Source: Thermoplasmata archaeon | GTDB lineage: Archaea > Thermoplasmatota > Thermoplasmata > Thermoplasmatales > Thermoplasmataceae | NCBI GenBank assembly: GCA_021835265.1 | Contig: JAKBQK010000454.1 | Span: forward strand, 1-13,051 | Length of the DNA stretch: 13,051 nucleotides | Direction: 5' to 3' | Shown: in pieces, positions 1 through 7,507 of the stretch | Layout: each line of letters starts with the position of its first letter | Numbering within the stretch: position 1 is the stretch's first letter | Program-made: the position numbers and the translations under genes | Notes under the pieces: generated by a model | Databases searched by the model: none | The model's input: the letters and a program-made list of their open reading frames with translations, nothing else | What the model was told of the DNA's origin: nothing

Positions 1-553
1 TTTCCTGAAGCCGATCAAGTTCAAGGCAAATCATGTGAATCATTGAAATGTGTACTTCCTGGATAATGGGAGTAAAATCCGATTCGACGTTGAACAAGAG
101 ATCGACCATGTCTTTGAGCTTTCCGCCGGATCGCCCAGTGAACGCTACAGTATAAGCTCCTTTTTCTTTGGCAGCCGCGATTGCGTTGATCACATTCCTG
201 GAATTTCCGGAGGTACTTATTCCCACCACAACATCCTTGTCAGTTGCAAGCGCAGAGACAGGCCTTGAGAACACTTCATCGTAAGAGTAATCATTTGCGA
301 TTGCGGTCATTGATGACGTATTCGTTGATAGAGCTATGGCAGGGAGAGCCTTCCTTTCAATTGTGAAATGGCCGTCTAGTTCTCCCACAAAATGCTGAGC
401 ATCTGCTGCTGATCCACCATTACCAAAGGCAATTAACTTATTTCCTTGGGTAAATGATTTTTTAAGCTTGATGGCCAACATTTCAATATCGGGGAGCTTA
501 ATGGCCTTTCTGGCAATAATCCCCTCTTCAATGTACTCTTTCAACGTAATCAT
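1..553 (-). CDS. gmhA: Sedoheptulose-7-phosphate isomerase (GmhA, SIS domain), 3' end cut by window edge
   Basis: Converts D-sedoheptulose 7-phosphate to D-glycero-D-manno-heptose 7-phosphate, the first step to nucleotide-activated heptose; cytoplasmic. I translated it by hand: ATG at 553, open to base 1, 184 residues visible. The phosphosugar-binding SIS motifs are GNGGSAADAQH (44-54) and GISTSGNS (111-118), with AIANDYSYDEVF at 84-95 between them. The metal and catalytic set known for GmhA is complete: H54, E58, Q165 and H173, the last two in IQEVHISMIH. GmhA proteins are usually about 190-200 residues, so only a few are missing. A TATA-like box at 578-590 lies about 30 bases upstream and no clear Shine-Dalgarno site is seen, which suggests its own promoter and a very short leader. 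It is richer in GC (33 of 60 bases at 121-180) than the glycosyltransferases beside it. Other heptose genes may lie beyond the edge. Identity is firm; the heptose end product is inferred. Confidence 0.95.
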   Translation of the reverse strand, partial: MITLKEYIEEGIIARKAIKLPDIEMLAIKLKKSFTQGNKLIAFGNGGSAADAQHFVGELDGHFTIERKALPAIALSTNTSSMTAIANDYSYDEVFSRPVSALATDKDVVVGISTSGNSRNVINAIAAAKEKGAYTVAFTGRSGGKLKDMVDLLFNVESDFTPIIQEVHISMIHMICLELDRLQE

Positions 554-577
554 GTCGGATATGGTTGATTATTAAAC

Positions 578-590
578 ATAAATATTAAAG
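578..590 (-). promoter_or_regulatory. TATA-like box upstream of gmhA
   Basis: The minus strand reads TTTAATATTTATG here, centred about 30 bases from the gmhA ATG at 553. This matches an archaeal TATA box driving a leaderless or nearly leaderless mRNA. AT-rich DNA gives such boxes by chance, so support is modest. Confidence 0.4.
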
Positions 591-655
591 TTCACAAGAC
601 TATATTTCTTTTATTGGGATCATATGCAAATCGATCTCATCTGCCCATTAGGATT

Positions 656-1750
656 TTAAGAATCTACTAAATTGTAAAAGGCTTCTCTAATTATGAAATC
701 ATAGGGCTTAGAACACTCTTTTTGTACGTATTCTAAGAAGAACTTTGATCTATTGATAAGCATTTCCCGTTCCTTATCTACCCACTTTATTTTCTCTATC
801 AGTTCTTCTGGACCTGTAAGAATAAATTGTGATGCTAAATCTGAATCAAAGCCCCGGGCACCTATTTCAGTTGTTAAAATAGGAATTCCATGATTGATAT
901 AATCATTCATTTTAAAGTTCATACCTGAACCTGTTAAAACTGGATTCAAAGCCAAGAACGATGTGTTTAATACTTCATCCTTTTGGCTTTCCGTAAGCAG
1001 ACCTAATAGTTCTACATTGTGCGGCAAAGTTCTCCTTCTCACAGCAGAACATACGCTGCCTATAATTCTAAATTTGAACTGAGGAAGATCATGGGCAATT
1101 TTAGAGATCAAATTAACAGCTTCAATATTTGGGAAATATGCTGATCCAATGAAAACTATATTTTTAGAGTCTATCCCAGCCCAAGTATTACTCTGAATTT
1201 TGAACCCTTCAGGGATGCAAAGGATCTTTTCTTCTTGAATACCATAAAGAGACGAAAATAGTTTTGCATCCACATGGGTCATCGTGATAATGAGGTCTGA
1301 TATTGTGGCCAAGTCTTTTTCGAGTAAGAAAGTATAATCTTCCCATATATTGCCCTTCCTAAGTTTTGATTCTACATTATGGGCATCGTATACGACCCTC
1401 TTATCTCCAATCGAATCTCTGAAGAGGTAATATTGCCAGGGCCCCTCAAAAACTATTATGTCAGATTCTTTTATAACTTCTTTAACATCTGATATATATC
1501 GCTTCCTAAGAAATTTACCCCTGGAAATAAGATATTCAAGAGACCTATGTTTTTTAATAACAGAGTATGCAAAAGTAATGATACTCCTATATTGTCGAGC
1601 ATAATCTTCTTTTTTATCTCTGTAAACTAGTCCTGAAATTGAATACAATACTCTGTCATTAAATTGGGCCAGATAACTATGACACCTTAATGCATAGGCG
1701 CTCGAATATTTGGGAATCACTTTACCATGAGCCAACTGTAAAATTTTCAA
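656..1750 (-). CDS. GT4-type (GT-B fold) glycosyltransferase
   Basis: Probably transfers a sugar from a nucleotide-sugar donor to a growing glycan at the cytoplasmic membrane face. It has 364 residues, normal for a GT-B enzyme. The N-terminal half (about 1-195) has an acceptor-domain look, with VVYDAHNVE at 119-127. The C-terminal donor domain opens with NIVFIGSAYFPN (197-208) and carries the GSGMNFKMNDY (274-284) and TTEIGARGF (293-301) stretches typical of GT4 relatives that use a Lys instead of the classical EX7E pattern. The start is TTG at 1750, justified by a strong Shine-Dalgarno site at 1761-1767 and by MKILQLAHG as a natural GT-B first strand. It follows the next GT4 gene by only 27 bases, so the two are probably cotranscribed. 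Donor and acceptor cannot be told from sequence. A 60-base sample (1561-1620) is 32% GC. Confidence 0.88.
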   Translation of the reverse strand: MKILQLAHGKVIPKYSSAYALRCHSYLAQFNDRVLYSISGLVYRDKKEDYARQYRSIITFAYSVIKKHRSLEYLISRGKFLRKRYISDVKEVIKESDIIVFEGPWQYYLFRDSIGDKRVVYDAHNVESKLRKGNIWEDYTFLLEKDLATISDLIITMTHVDAKLFSSLYGIQEEKILCIPEGFKIQSNTWAGIDSKNIVFIGSAYFPNIEAVNLISKIAHDLPQFKFRIIGSVCSAVRRRTLPHNVELLGLLTESQKDEVLNTSFLALNPVLTGSGMNFKMNDYINHGIPILTTEIGARGFDSDLASQFILTGPEELIEKIKWVDKEREMLINRSKFFLEYVQKECSKPYDFIIREAFYNLVDS

Positions 1751-1760
1751 CCTACGAGTT

Positions 1761-1767
1761 TCCTCCT
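1761..1767 (-). promoter_or_regulatory. Strong Shine-Dalgarno site deciding a TTG start
   Basis: The minus strand reads AGGAGGA, a near-perfect match to the anti-Shine-Dalgarno complement, ending 10 bases before TTG at 1750. It supports that non-ATG start for the downstream glycosyltransferase and shows that leadered, SD-driven translation is used here. Confidence 0.75.
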
Positions 1768-1777
1768 GTAATTTCTA

Positions 1778-3025
1778 CTATAAATCAATTGCTTCTGCGC
1801 GATTTGGTATTTTCTGGTTCTTGAGTACGCTATTGTATATGTTTAGCAAACCCATTAAATGTTTTTCAGGATTAATGTCTTTCATTACAAATTTCCTGCC
1901 ATTTTTCATGAATTCCAGTGTTCTCTTTGGATTCGAGACAATCTCTGTTAGGGCCTCGGCAATTTTCTCAGGTGAAGATATGGGTACTGTTATTCCAGTA
2001 ATTCCATTCTGTATTATTTCAGGTATCCCACCTATTTCAGTGCCAATTGTTGGGACCCCTCTAAGCAATGCTTCTTGGGCTACAAGGGGAAAATTTTCCC
2101 AATAGTTCGAAGGTACAACTAAAGATGAAATACTATTGTAAAAGTCTTCTATTTCCTTACTGCCTAATTTCCCTAACCAAAATACTTTACTATTGATCCC
2201 TAATTTTCCCGATAGTATTTTTAATTGACCTTCGAAAGTTCCTATGCCAGCTATCTTAAGTATAAACTCTGGGTTTTTATCGGAAAAGACTTTGAAGGCA
2301 AGCAAGAGGTCTTGTACACCTTTGTAATGCTCTAGCCTACCTATATATCCTATACTTTTGTACGAAAGTCTACCTTCAAAATCAGGTTCCTTTTCCAGAA
2401 TGTTCTTTGGGAAATTGGAAAATGATGGTAAATGTACAACTGGTCTGAATCCATTTTTGTCAAGATAATTGAAGATAGAATAGCTTGGGCAAATAAACGC
2501 ATTAATGTGTTCTCTGTAAATTCTCTCTATAGTGCGTGCCAAAAAGAGCTCATAAGTAAGGTGGCCTTGTATTTTGCAACCAGTGAGCCCACACCTAAAG
2601 CCTGTACCTCCATCACAAATTTCGCTTCCAGGTTTAACCAGAGTTGAAAGTGGACAGACTAAAAGGGCATCATGAGCAGTGAAAACTACAGGGACTGTAG
2701 TCATCTTCAAAAACTTCTCGAGAGAAGAGAAACTTATACGTATATGGTGTAGATGAATCAAATCTGGGGAAAAATCCAAATACTTTTCTTTCAAAAAAGT
2801 GACTATTTTTTCACTCGGTATAAGATCGTGAAAGAATCTAGAAATGGGATTGTTTGTAGATCGAATTTCGATACTCATTTCAGACTGTGGCATTTTTTCA
2901 CCCGCGTTGAAAGTGATAACCATGGTTTCGTGCCCTAGTTCTGCAAGCATACTGTCTATGTTGCCTATATATGCCTCCACTCCCCCTGTGAAAGTGCTAA
3001 TTGAATTAATTCTAAGAATTTTCAT
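1778..3025 (-). CDS. GT4 glycosyltransferase (GT-B fold) with cysteine cluster
   Basis: A retaining GT4-type glycosyltransferase, probably adding one sugar of the locus glycan on the cytoplasmic side of the membrane. I use ATG at 3025 (415 residues) rather than TTG at 3037, because GAGGTG at 3031-3036 is a Shine-Dalgarno site 5 bases before this ATG. The N-terminal domain has the glycine loop TFTGGVEAY (11-19), LIHLHH (89-94) and FTAHDALLVCP (115-125). Four cysteines follow at 124, 137, 145 and 150; this HD-x-CP plus later Cys pattern recurs in a GT4 subset and may bind metal or form a structural clamp. The donor domain begins with YIGRLEHYKG (227-236), and the EX7E motif is E310 to E318 within YWENFPLVAQE, followed by GTEIGGIPE (328-336). 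It heads a pair with the GT4 gene 27 bases downstream, from a TATA-like box at 3058-3067. Family is secure; donor and acceptor are unknown. Confidence 0.92.
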   Translation of the reverse strand: MKILRINSISTFTGGVEAYIGNIDSMLAELGHETMVITFNAGEKMPQSEMSIEIRSTNNPISRFFHDLIPSEKIVTFLKEKYLDFSPDLIHLHHIRISFSSLEKFLKMTTVPVVFTAHDALLVCPLSTLVKPGSEICDGGTGFRCGLTGCKIQGHLTYELFLARTIERIYREHINAFICPSYSIFNYLDKNGFRPVVHLPSFSNFPKNILEKEPDFEGRLSYKSIGYIGRLEHYKGVQDLLLAFKVFSDKNPEFILKIAGIGTFEGQLKILSGKLGINSKVFWLGKLGSKEIEDFYNSISSLVVPSNYWENFPLVAQEALLRGVPTIGTEIGGIPEIIQNGITGITVPISSPEKIAEALTEIVSNPKRTLEFMKNGRKFVMKDINPEKHLMGLLNIYNSVLKNQKIPNRAEAIDL

Positions 3026-3030
3026 AAGGC

Positions 3031-3036
3031 ACCTCA
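3031..3036 (-). promoter_or_regulatory. Shine-Dalgarno site selecting ATG 3025
   Basis: The minus strand reads GAGGTG, ending 5 bases before ATG at 3025. The in-frame TTG at 3037 would overlap this site, so the ATG is the better start. Confidence 0.65.
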
Positions 3037-3057
3037 AGAGTTCTATTCATTCTCATC

Positions 3058-3067
3058 ACTTTATAAC
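3058..3067 (-). promoter_or_regulatory. TATA-like box for the two GT4 genes
   Basis: The minus strand reads GTTATAAAG here. An archaeal start about 26 bases downstream falls near 3036, giving an 11-base leader that just contains the GAGGTG Shine-Dalgarno site. The geometry is consistent but untested. Confidence 0.45.
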
Positions 3068-3136
3068 TTGAATAATTTCAATAGAATTATGGCTTTGTAT
3101 TTAAGATTACAACCAATTTAATCGTTAAACAAATAT

Positions 3137-3948
3137 TCAGTGCAGCCCGTCTTGTTTACGAATCCTTTTTACCCTTTCCTCTATGGTTTCCTCTTTTACA
3201 AAATATGCCATTAAGCGAGATAGGGTATATTCCGCTGATGCGATCAGGGCACCTTTGAAACCTTTTAGTTTAAGATTGTCTCGAAAATCTACATAAGTTG
3301 GATTATATACAAACACCATATCCCTATTAATAATTAAACGCCTTTTGATCATCTGCCAGGTGCTTCTAGTATAACGCCTCTCAGCACCTGAAGTCATTCC
3401 TTTGACTTTAAGTGGTTTGAATTCGAAATTTCCTTCTATAACTTCATAAATATTGAGTGATTTTGCGGTTTCATAGAGGTATTTGTCCTCGGAGCCCAAA
3501 AGACTTGGGTATCCTCCGATTCTCTCAAAAGTATTTTTGGAGGCGACAATAATGGGAGAATTTCCCTCGCTCTGATCAAATGGCCTTATAGTAACAATTT
3601 TTTGATCATGATTTTCCAACTTAAGGAATGCCGTTATTGCTTTTTCAATACCAGTGTAGTCAACATCTGCATCTAAAATCACAATGATATTCCCAGTTGA
3701 ACTTCTAACAGCAAGATTTCGTCCTTCTCCTCTATTGGTTTTCTTCTGAATATACCTTACATTTTCAATTTCCTTTGAAAGTTTGGAAAGTACTTCTAAA
3801 GTATTATCCTCTGAATTATTGTCTGAAATTACAATCTCATGAGGCAAGTCCATGTGGAGGGAACGAATGACACTTTCAATTGTCCCACCAGAATTATAGG
3901 CAGCAATGCAAAAGGAAACAAGTAAATCAGTGTCTAGAGAAAATTCAT
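3137..3948 (-). CDS. Family 2 glycosyltransferase (GT-A); start needs a frameshift or a non-canonical codon
   Basis: A GT2-type enzyme adding sugars from a nucleotide-sugar donor. A simple call starts at ATG 3853 (238 residues) but would lack the first GT-A strand. The same frame stays open upstream to TAG at 3961 and encodes the missing piece, LLVSFCIAAYNSGGTIESV, then EIVISDNNSEDNT, a textbook GT2 start. No ATG, GTG or TTG lies in that extension; only ATT codons at 3955 and 3952. An ATG at 3948 (MNF, then TAG at 3936) sits one frame off, and one extra base in the A4 tract at 3940-3943 would join it to the body as MNFSLDTDLLVSF, about 270 residues. Counted that way, the DAD metal motif is at 93-95 and the ED of GGYPSLLGSED is the second acidic motif. 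It may be intact with an assembly indel, slippage-expressed, ATT-started, or newly broken. No transmembrane segment is clear. Confidence 0.8.
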
Positions 3949-4061
3949 TAATAATATTCTACCCCAAGAAAACTGATGTACAGGTATTTTATTAGTTTTG
4001 TTAAAAATTTTCATTCAATGCTTCCTATCAATTTAAAACTAGATTTATTGGCGCCCATATT

Positions 4062-4074
4062 CAATTAAAAATTG
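4062..4074 (-). terminator. Possible oligo-T terminator after the 4084-5127 gene
   Basis: Ten bases past the TAA the minus strand reads CAATTTTTAATTG, a T5 tract within a short palindrome. Archaeal termination often uses such tracts, but in DNA this AT-rich the case is weak. Confidence 0.25.
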
Positions 4075-4083
4075 CTATTGTAT

Positions 4084-5127
4084 TCAATTGCTTAAGTGTC
4101 CGGCTTCGAGTTTTACCGATAGGTATATATCTGAGGCACTGGTTCTGAGAGCACGTTCTAAAGTATCTCCAAAACTCGCTCCACCTTTGCTGTCAACCGA
4201 GTAGCGCAACTGTCCATGTTTATATTCAGTCATCGATAGTTCAATTGAGATCATCTGGTCTTCATGAGCATTTATAAAAGTATCATCAAAAAGAATTCCA
4301 CCCCTCTTATTAGTGATATATCTTGAGCTGAAAACTCCAAAATCCTGAAATAAGATATATCTGTAATTTTGATCCATGTAAAGCCTCCAATGCTCAGATG
4401 TTGTAAAGAAGTACGGTTTTACCCCGAATTTTTTTGAGATCTTGTATCTAAACAAGAATTTCTTAAACCTTGATGCAGTTTTTAAGAGCTTATTGTTAGT
4501 ACCGCGCTTAATAATGGAGTTTGGTACCAAACTGGCCAAGTATAAGAGCAGTATCCCAATGTTGTTTAATCTTCCCATATGAATATTTAGAGTGTGATTT
4601 CTGGAGGTTTCTGCGAATAGAATGTCATATATTCCATGATTATACTTATTAACCTCACTTCTCAGGGTCTCAGGGCTATCTTTTTTTTGCATATCATCAT
4701 TAGAAATAATAATCCACTTGGGTCCATATTCCAGAGCCTTACTAATCCCAACGTTACAATTATGTGCATAGTTAAAGTATGGATTATTTCTACCACTCTC
4801 AACAAAAATGATGTGGAACCCCTCGTATATCTCTTCCTTGCAAATCTTAGCATATGTGCCATTATGATCTATGGTTGGTATAACTACAATTATGTCTTTT
4901 GGTCCATCAACTTCGTAAATTAGAGCATTTCCCTTTGGCCGATTAATCATCCACGATATTAATTCCTCTTTTGTATTGAATTTGTCATAAAACTCAATAA
5001 TTTCGGCCGGGCTATCAGAGGAAAAAAGTGAATTCATATCGTCCAACTCGTCATTAGAATTCTGGTCGTAAGTATGGACACTGTTGTTCATATTTTTTCC
5101 AGATTTGTTGAACTCATTTTTATTCAT
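4084..5127 (-). CDS. Divergent GT-A-like glycosyltransferase, paralogue of the 5305-6282 gene
   Basis: Probably a glycosyltransferase of the GT2/GT-A superfamily, though far from standard members. ATG at 5127 (347 residues) is chosen because CTATAAAA at 5151-5158 lies about 28 bases upstream, as expected for a leaderless mRNA; TTG at 5136 is the alternative. The first 35 residues are polar, Asn- and Ser-rich and probably disordered. The Rossmann-like core begins IIVVIPT (79-85), then IIFVES (106-111), the signature FNYAHNCNVGISKAL (118-132) and WIIISNDDM (138-146), whose NDD takes the place of DxD. A second acidic site, FDDTFINAHED (279-289), and a late GGASFG (315-320) follow. All these landmarks recur in the same order in the neighbouring paralogue. 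The hydrophobic run around 190-202 is too short to call a membrane helix. Sugar specificity is unknown. Confidence 0.75.
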   Translation of the reverse strand: MNKNEFNKSGKNMNNSVHTYDQNSNDELDDMNSLFSSDSPAEIIEFYDKFNTKEELISWMINRPKGNALIYEVDGPKDIIVVIPTIDHNGTYAKICKEEIYEGFHIIFVESGRNNPYFNYAHNCNVGISKALEYGPKWIIISNDDMQKKDSPETLRSEVNKYNHGIYDILFAETSRNHTLNIHMGRLNNIGILLLYLASLVPNSIIKRGTNNKLLKTASRFKKFLFRYKISKKFGVKPYFFTTSEHWRLYMDQNYRYILFQDFGVFSSRYITNKRGGILFDDTFINAHEDQMISIELSMTEYKHGQLRYSVDSKGGASFGDTLERALRTSASDIYLSVKLEAGHLSN

Positions 5128-5150
5128 AGGGATCAACTAATGGCGTTTGA

Positions 5151-5158
5151 TTTTATAG
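5151..5158 (-). promoter_or_regulatory. TATA box for a probably leaderless mRNA
   Basis: The minus strand reads CTATAAAA, centred about 28 bases before ATG 5127. That is the distance at which an archaeal transcript would start at or within a base or two of the ATG. It is one of the clearest TATA boxes in the window and it decides the start of the gene. Confidence 0.5.
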
Positions 5159-5282
5159 ATTTACCTTTAACAATGCAGGAGGCCCTTTATTATGAATTCA
5201 AGTACTTTGCAACTATCCTGTTTCGGAGGCAAACTAAAGATATGTGGATAAACCAAGGTAGAAGCCCCGATCAATAGATAGG

Positions 5283-5289
5283 AAAAAAA
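5283..5289 (-). terminator. Oligo-T terminator after the 5305-6282 gene
   Basis: A run of seven T on the minus strand lies 15 bases beyond the TAA of the upstream paralogue, with no strong hairpin before it. This is the usual form of an archaeal intrinsic terminator and suggests the two paralogues are separate transcription units. Confidence 0.45.
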
Positions 5290-5304
5290 TGGTCTAGACA
5301 ATAT

Positions 5305-6282
5305 TTATTTATTAGTCTCAGGGCGCGAATAAATATTTGAAAACTTATGGCTAAAATATATTCCATCCAGTAAGCTAACTACATTTTTTCTCACAGAGTG
5401 GCCAAATGAAGCAGATCCGATGCTATGCACGGATAGAGTTACTTTCTTTACTGGGATGTTCGCTCTGTCAAGTCGAACTACTAAGTCATAATCTTCCGAA
5501 CCATTCCAAAATGTCTCGTCAAATTTGAATTTTGAGAGAACATCAGAGGGAAAAATTCCAAAATCAGAAAAATTTATCAATTGTTTAGTAACACTTTTGG
5601 AAAACCTAGCAAAAACCTGTTCGTTGTTATTTACTCCTATACTGTACTTGAAGTATTTAAACAAGTAAGGCCACCGTATAACGAATTTCTTAATGAAGTC
5701 TAATGGGACCCTTTTACCTGAGAATCCCCATCTAGTATTGTAAATTGTAAGTGCGATTATAGAGGGGTTTGTCTTAAAGACAGAAAATGACTCCCCATGA
5801 TATTTTGGGCTCGTGCTTAACCTATTGTCTGGTGTCAATACGCTCTCTCCGTTTTTCTTATTGGTATATTTCCCAAGAGCGTGAGGGCTCTCTTGGAGAA
5901 TTATGTCGTCATTGCATACAATTATCCAATCATAACTTGAGTTAAGAGCCTCTGAAATGCCTGCGTTGCAACTATGGGCGTAATTGAAATTTCTACCCAT
6001 GGCTTCTACAAATATAATGGGAAGATCGTTTAACTGCTTTCTCAAATTGGTGCTAGTTTCATTCTTAACACTTGCTGTGGGAATTACAAAAGCAAATTTG
6101 GAATCACTCTTTTCGTTGTATTTTATTATTTTCACTGGTGACTTCTCTTTATTATTTAAGAGCAGGGCGAGTTCATCTGGAGGAGTTGACATACTCAATG
6201 CATCCAATAATTCAGCTTCATTATGGGATAACCAGAGCCTTTCAAAATTTTGAAGCTTTACTGTCATTTTATCACTTAACAT
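5305..6282 (-). CDS. Divergent GT-A-like glycosyltransferase, paralogue of the 4084-5127 gene
   Basis: A 325-residue protein built like its neighbour and probably also a glycosyltransferase. Landmarks in order are FAFVIPT (63-69), IIFVEAMGR (89-97), FNYAHSCNAGISEAL (99-113), WIIVCNDDI (119-127), a second acidic motif FDETFWNGSEDYDL (254-267) and GSASFGHS (289-296). The last acidic stretch resembles the ED-DL-R motif of GT2 enzymes and is clearer here than in the paralogue, which argues that both belong to the GT-A superfamily. The N-terminal 55 residues, containing LWLSHNEAELLDAL, have a loosely similar counterpart in the neighbour. ATG at 6282 is preceded by AAGGA at 6291-6295 (8 bases away); an in-frame ATG at 6267 is possible. 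The two genes are separate units divided by an oligo-T stretch and a new TATA box, so they look like a diverged tandem duplication. Donor and acceptor are unknown. Confidence 0.77.
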   Translation of the reverse strand: MLSDKMTVKLQNFERLWLSHNEAELLDALSMSTPPDELALLLNNKEKSPVKIIKYNEKSDSKFAFVIPTASVKNETSTNLRKQLNDLPIIFVEAMGRNFNYAHSCNAGISEALNSSYDWIIVCNDDIILQESPHALGKYTNKKNGESVLTPDNRLSTSPKYHGESFSVFKTNPSIIALTIYNTRWGFSGKRVPLDFIKKFVIRWPYLFKYFKYSIGVNNNEQVFARFSKSVTKQLINFSDFGIFPSDVLSKFKFDETFWNGSEDYDLVVRLDRANIPVKKVTLSVHSIGSASFGHSVRKNVVSLLDGIYFSHKFSNIYSRPETNK

Positions 6283-6314
6283 CGTTTCCGTCCTTATTAT
6301 GTGAAATAGGAGTG

Positions 6315-6328
6315 TATCTTTTATTAAA
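6315..6328 (-). promoter_or_regulatory. TATA-like box upstream of the 5305-6282 gene
   Basis: The minus strand reads TTTAATAAAAGATA. A start about 26 bases downstream, near 6296, would leave a 14-base leader that begins at the AAGGA Shine-Dalgarno site (6291-6295). It faces away from the FkbM gene, so the 6283-6513 gap is a divergent promoter region. Confidence 0.4.
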
Positions 6329-6513
6329 CAGATAGCAGTAATACTTTAACCTTACTGAAAAGATCAGCAAGATTTTGAGTACTTGAACCAACCCACGAAA
6401 AATTGGCGAAATAAACCCTAAGTCCTTAAACACCTACATAAGTACTTGCAAGGTCAGATGCGCAATCACCTTTAGTACATATTCGAAGAATATTGGTATT
6501 AGGGTCATCTAAT

Positions 6514-7395
6514 ATGTTTCACGAGGGAAGCAACTTAAGGAATGGTTTAAACAATGCAACTATAAAGCAATCCGATACAAGCACTAGAGGCATAGTGGCA
6601 AGCATGGCTTGGAAAGTGAAACAACTTGGTGCATATTATTCCTACGGTTTTCCTAAATTAACTTTCAGCTTAGTATTAAAGGAGCTATTCAATAAACAAG
6701 AGAGAATTCGAAATTATTCTTTTTTCAAAAGTTCTTTTGTAGATGTATATGTGAGAGAAAAATATGGGATTGCACTGGAACCCGACACCCCTTTTGGTAC
6801 AATAGAAGAAGTTTTTGGAGAGGGGATATACTTAGAATACCAGGATTTTGTTCCACAACCCGAATCCACTATATTAGATGTGGGTGCCCAAGGTGGGGAC
6901 TTTTCACTTTTATGTTCGGTGTACTTAAAATGCAAGAAGGTGATAGCAATAGAACCTTTGCCAGTAAATTTTGATATACTTCTAAGAAACATTAGTGCAA
7001 ATGCTAACACAAACATTCGGGCTATACAGGCAGCGGCCTCTGAAAGGGAAGGGAAATTAACTATTGCCTATGAAGGAGATACGGCCTTCAAAGGAGGTTC
7101 TTCCAGTGAAATAGAAGTTGATGCCATAAAACTTGATAATTTGGAGTTAGAAGACTTAGATTTAGTGAAAATTGATGTGGAAGGTTTTGAACTGGATGTA
7201 TTAAAGGGTGCCCTTACTTTAATTGATAAATTTAAGCCAAAAATAATATTGGAAGTTCACTCTAGAAATTTAAAAAGTTCTTCAATAAACCTTCTAAAAG
7301 AGCATGGTTATATGATCGCGCATGAAGGTAGATCTACTTCTTACCCCCATCATAATATGGATCTGGTCCAAAATTTGTTCTTCAGTCCAGTATAA
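6514..7395 (+). CDS. FkbM-family SAM-dependent methyltransferase
   Basis: Probably O-methylates a sugar hydroxyl of the glycan made by this locus, using S-adenosylmethionine; FkbM relatives are common in surface-polysaccharide clusters. From ATG 6514 it has 293 residues; TTG at 6493 would add seven, and neither has a strong Shine-Dalgarno site. The SAM-binding fold starts at TILDVGAQGGDFSLL (119-133, motif I), then VIAIEPLPVNF (143-153, whose acidic Glu should contact the SAM ribose). The FkbM hallmark LVKIDVEGFELDVLKGA spans 217-233, followed by PKIILEVH (242-249). The first 110 residues are a lysine- and aromatic-rich extension I do not recognise; it may contact the acceptor or membrane. 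It is the only plus-strand gene, diverging from one glycosyltransferase and converging on the SDR, so it has its own promoter and perhaps its own history. Other substrates are possible, since FkbM covers varied small-molecule methylases. Confidence 0.9.
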   Translation: MFHEGSNLRNGLNNATIKQSDTSTRGIVASMAWKVKQLGAYYSYGFPKLTFSLVLKELFNKQERIRNYSFFKSSFVDVYVREKYGIALEPDTPFGTIEEVFGEGIYLEYQDFVPQPESTILDVGAQGGDFSLLCSVYLKCKKVIAIEPLPVNFDILLRNISANANTNIRAIQAAASEREGKLTIAYEGDTAFKGGSSSEIEVDAIKLDNLELEDLDLVKIDVEGFELDVLKGALTLIDKFKPKIILEVHSRNLKSSSINLLKEHGYMIAHEGRSTSYPHHNMDLVQNLFFSPV

Positions 7396-7410
7396 ATCTG
7401 AATCGATAAT

Positions 7411-7441
7411 TTTCTTTTTTTCTCAAATGGATCAATTTGAG
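7411..7441 (+). terminator. T-tract and hairpin after the FkbM gene
   Basis: Sixteen bases past the TAA at 7393-7395 is a pyrimidine tract of T3-C-T7 (7411-7421). It is followed at once by a perfect 7-bp inverted repeat, CTCAAAT (7422-7428) and ATTTGAG (7435-7441), with a 6-base loop. The T-tract alone suits archaeal termination. The hairpin could stabilise the RNA end or serve the converging SDR transcript. Confidence 0.5.
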
Positions 7442-7501
7442 TAATATTATAGAATTAGATAATTTACAAATTACTTTTATTTCTTTATCTAAAGGGGGAT
7501 C

Positions 7502-7507
7502 AAAAAA
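7502..7507 (-). terminator. Possible oligo-T terminator for the rml/SDR operon
   Basis: Six T on the minus strand lie about 70 bases past the stop of the last operon gene, in the space between converging genes. The distance makes the call weak, but it is the first T-run longer than five there. Confidence 0.25.

Noticed and set aside
50..268. 72-codon plus-strand frame at the left edge
   Set aside because: It is antisense to gmhA, whose active-site motifs are unambiguous.
5074..5277. 67-codon plus-strand frame overlapping the start of the 4084-5127 gene and its upstream gap
   Set aside because: It crosses the TATA box and start of the real gene, has no Shine-Dalgarno site and no recognisable features.
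4084..6282. The two paralogues considered as halves of one frameshifted gene
   Set aside because: Each carries the full motif set from N to C terminus, and a T7 tract and a TATA box separate them, so they are two genes.
6714..7016. 100-codon minus-strand frame opposite the FkbM gene
   Set aside because: It is antisense to the conserved SAM-binding core and shows no motifs of its own.
7422..7441. Inverted repeat considered as an operator or attachment site
   Set aside because: It lies between converging genes directly after a T-tract, so a role at transcript ends is simpler; no integrase or direct repeat accompanies it.
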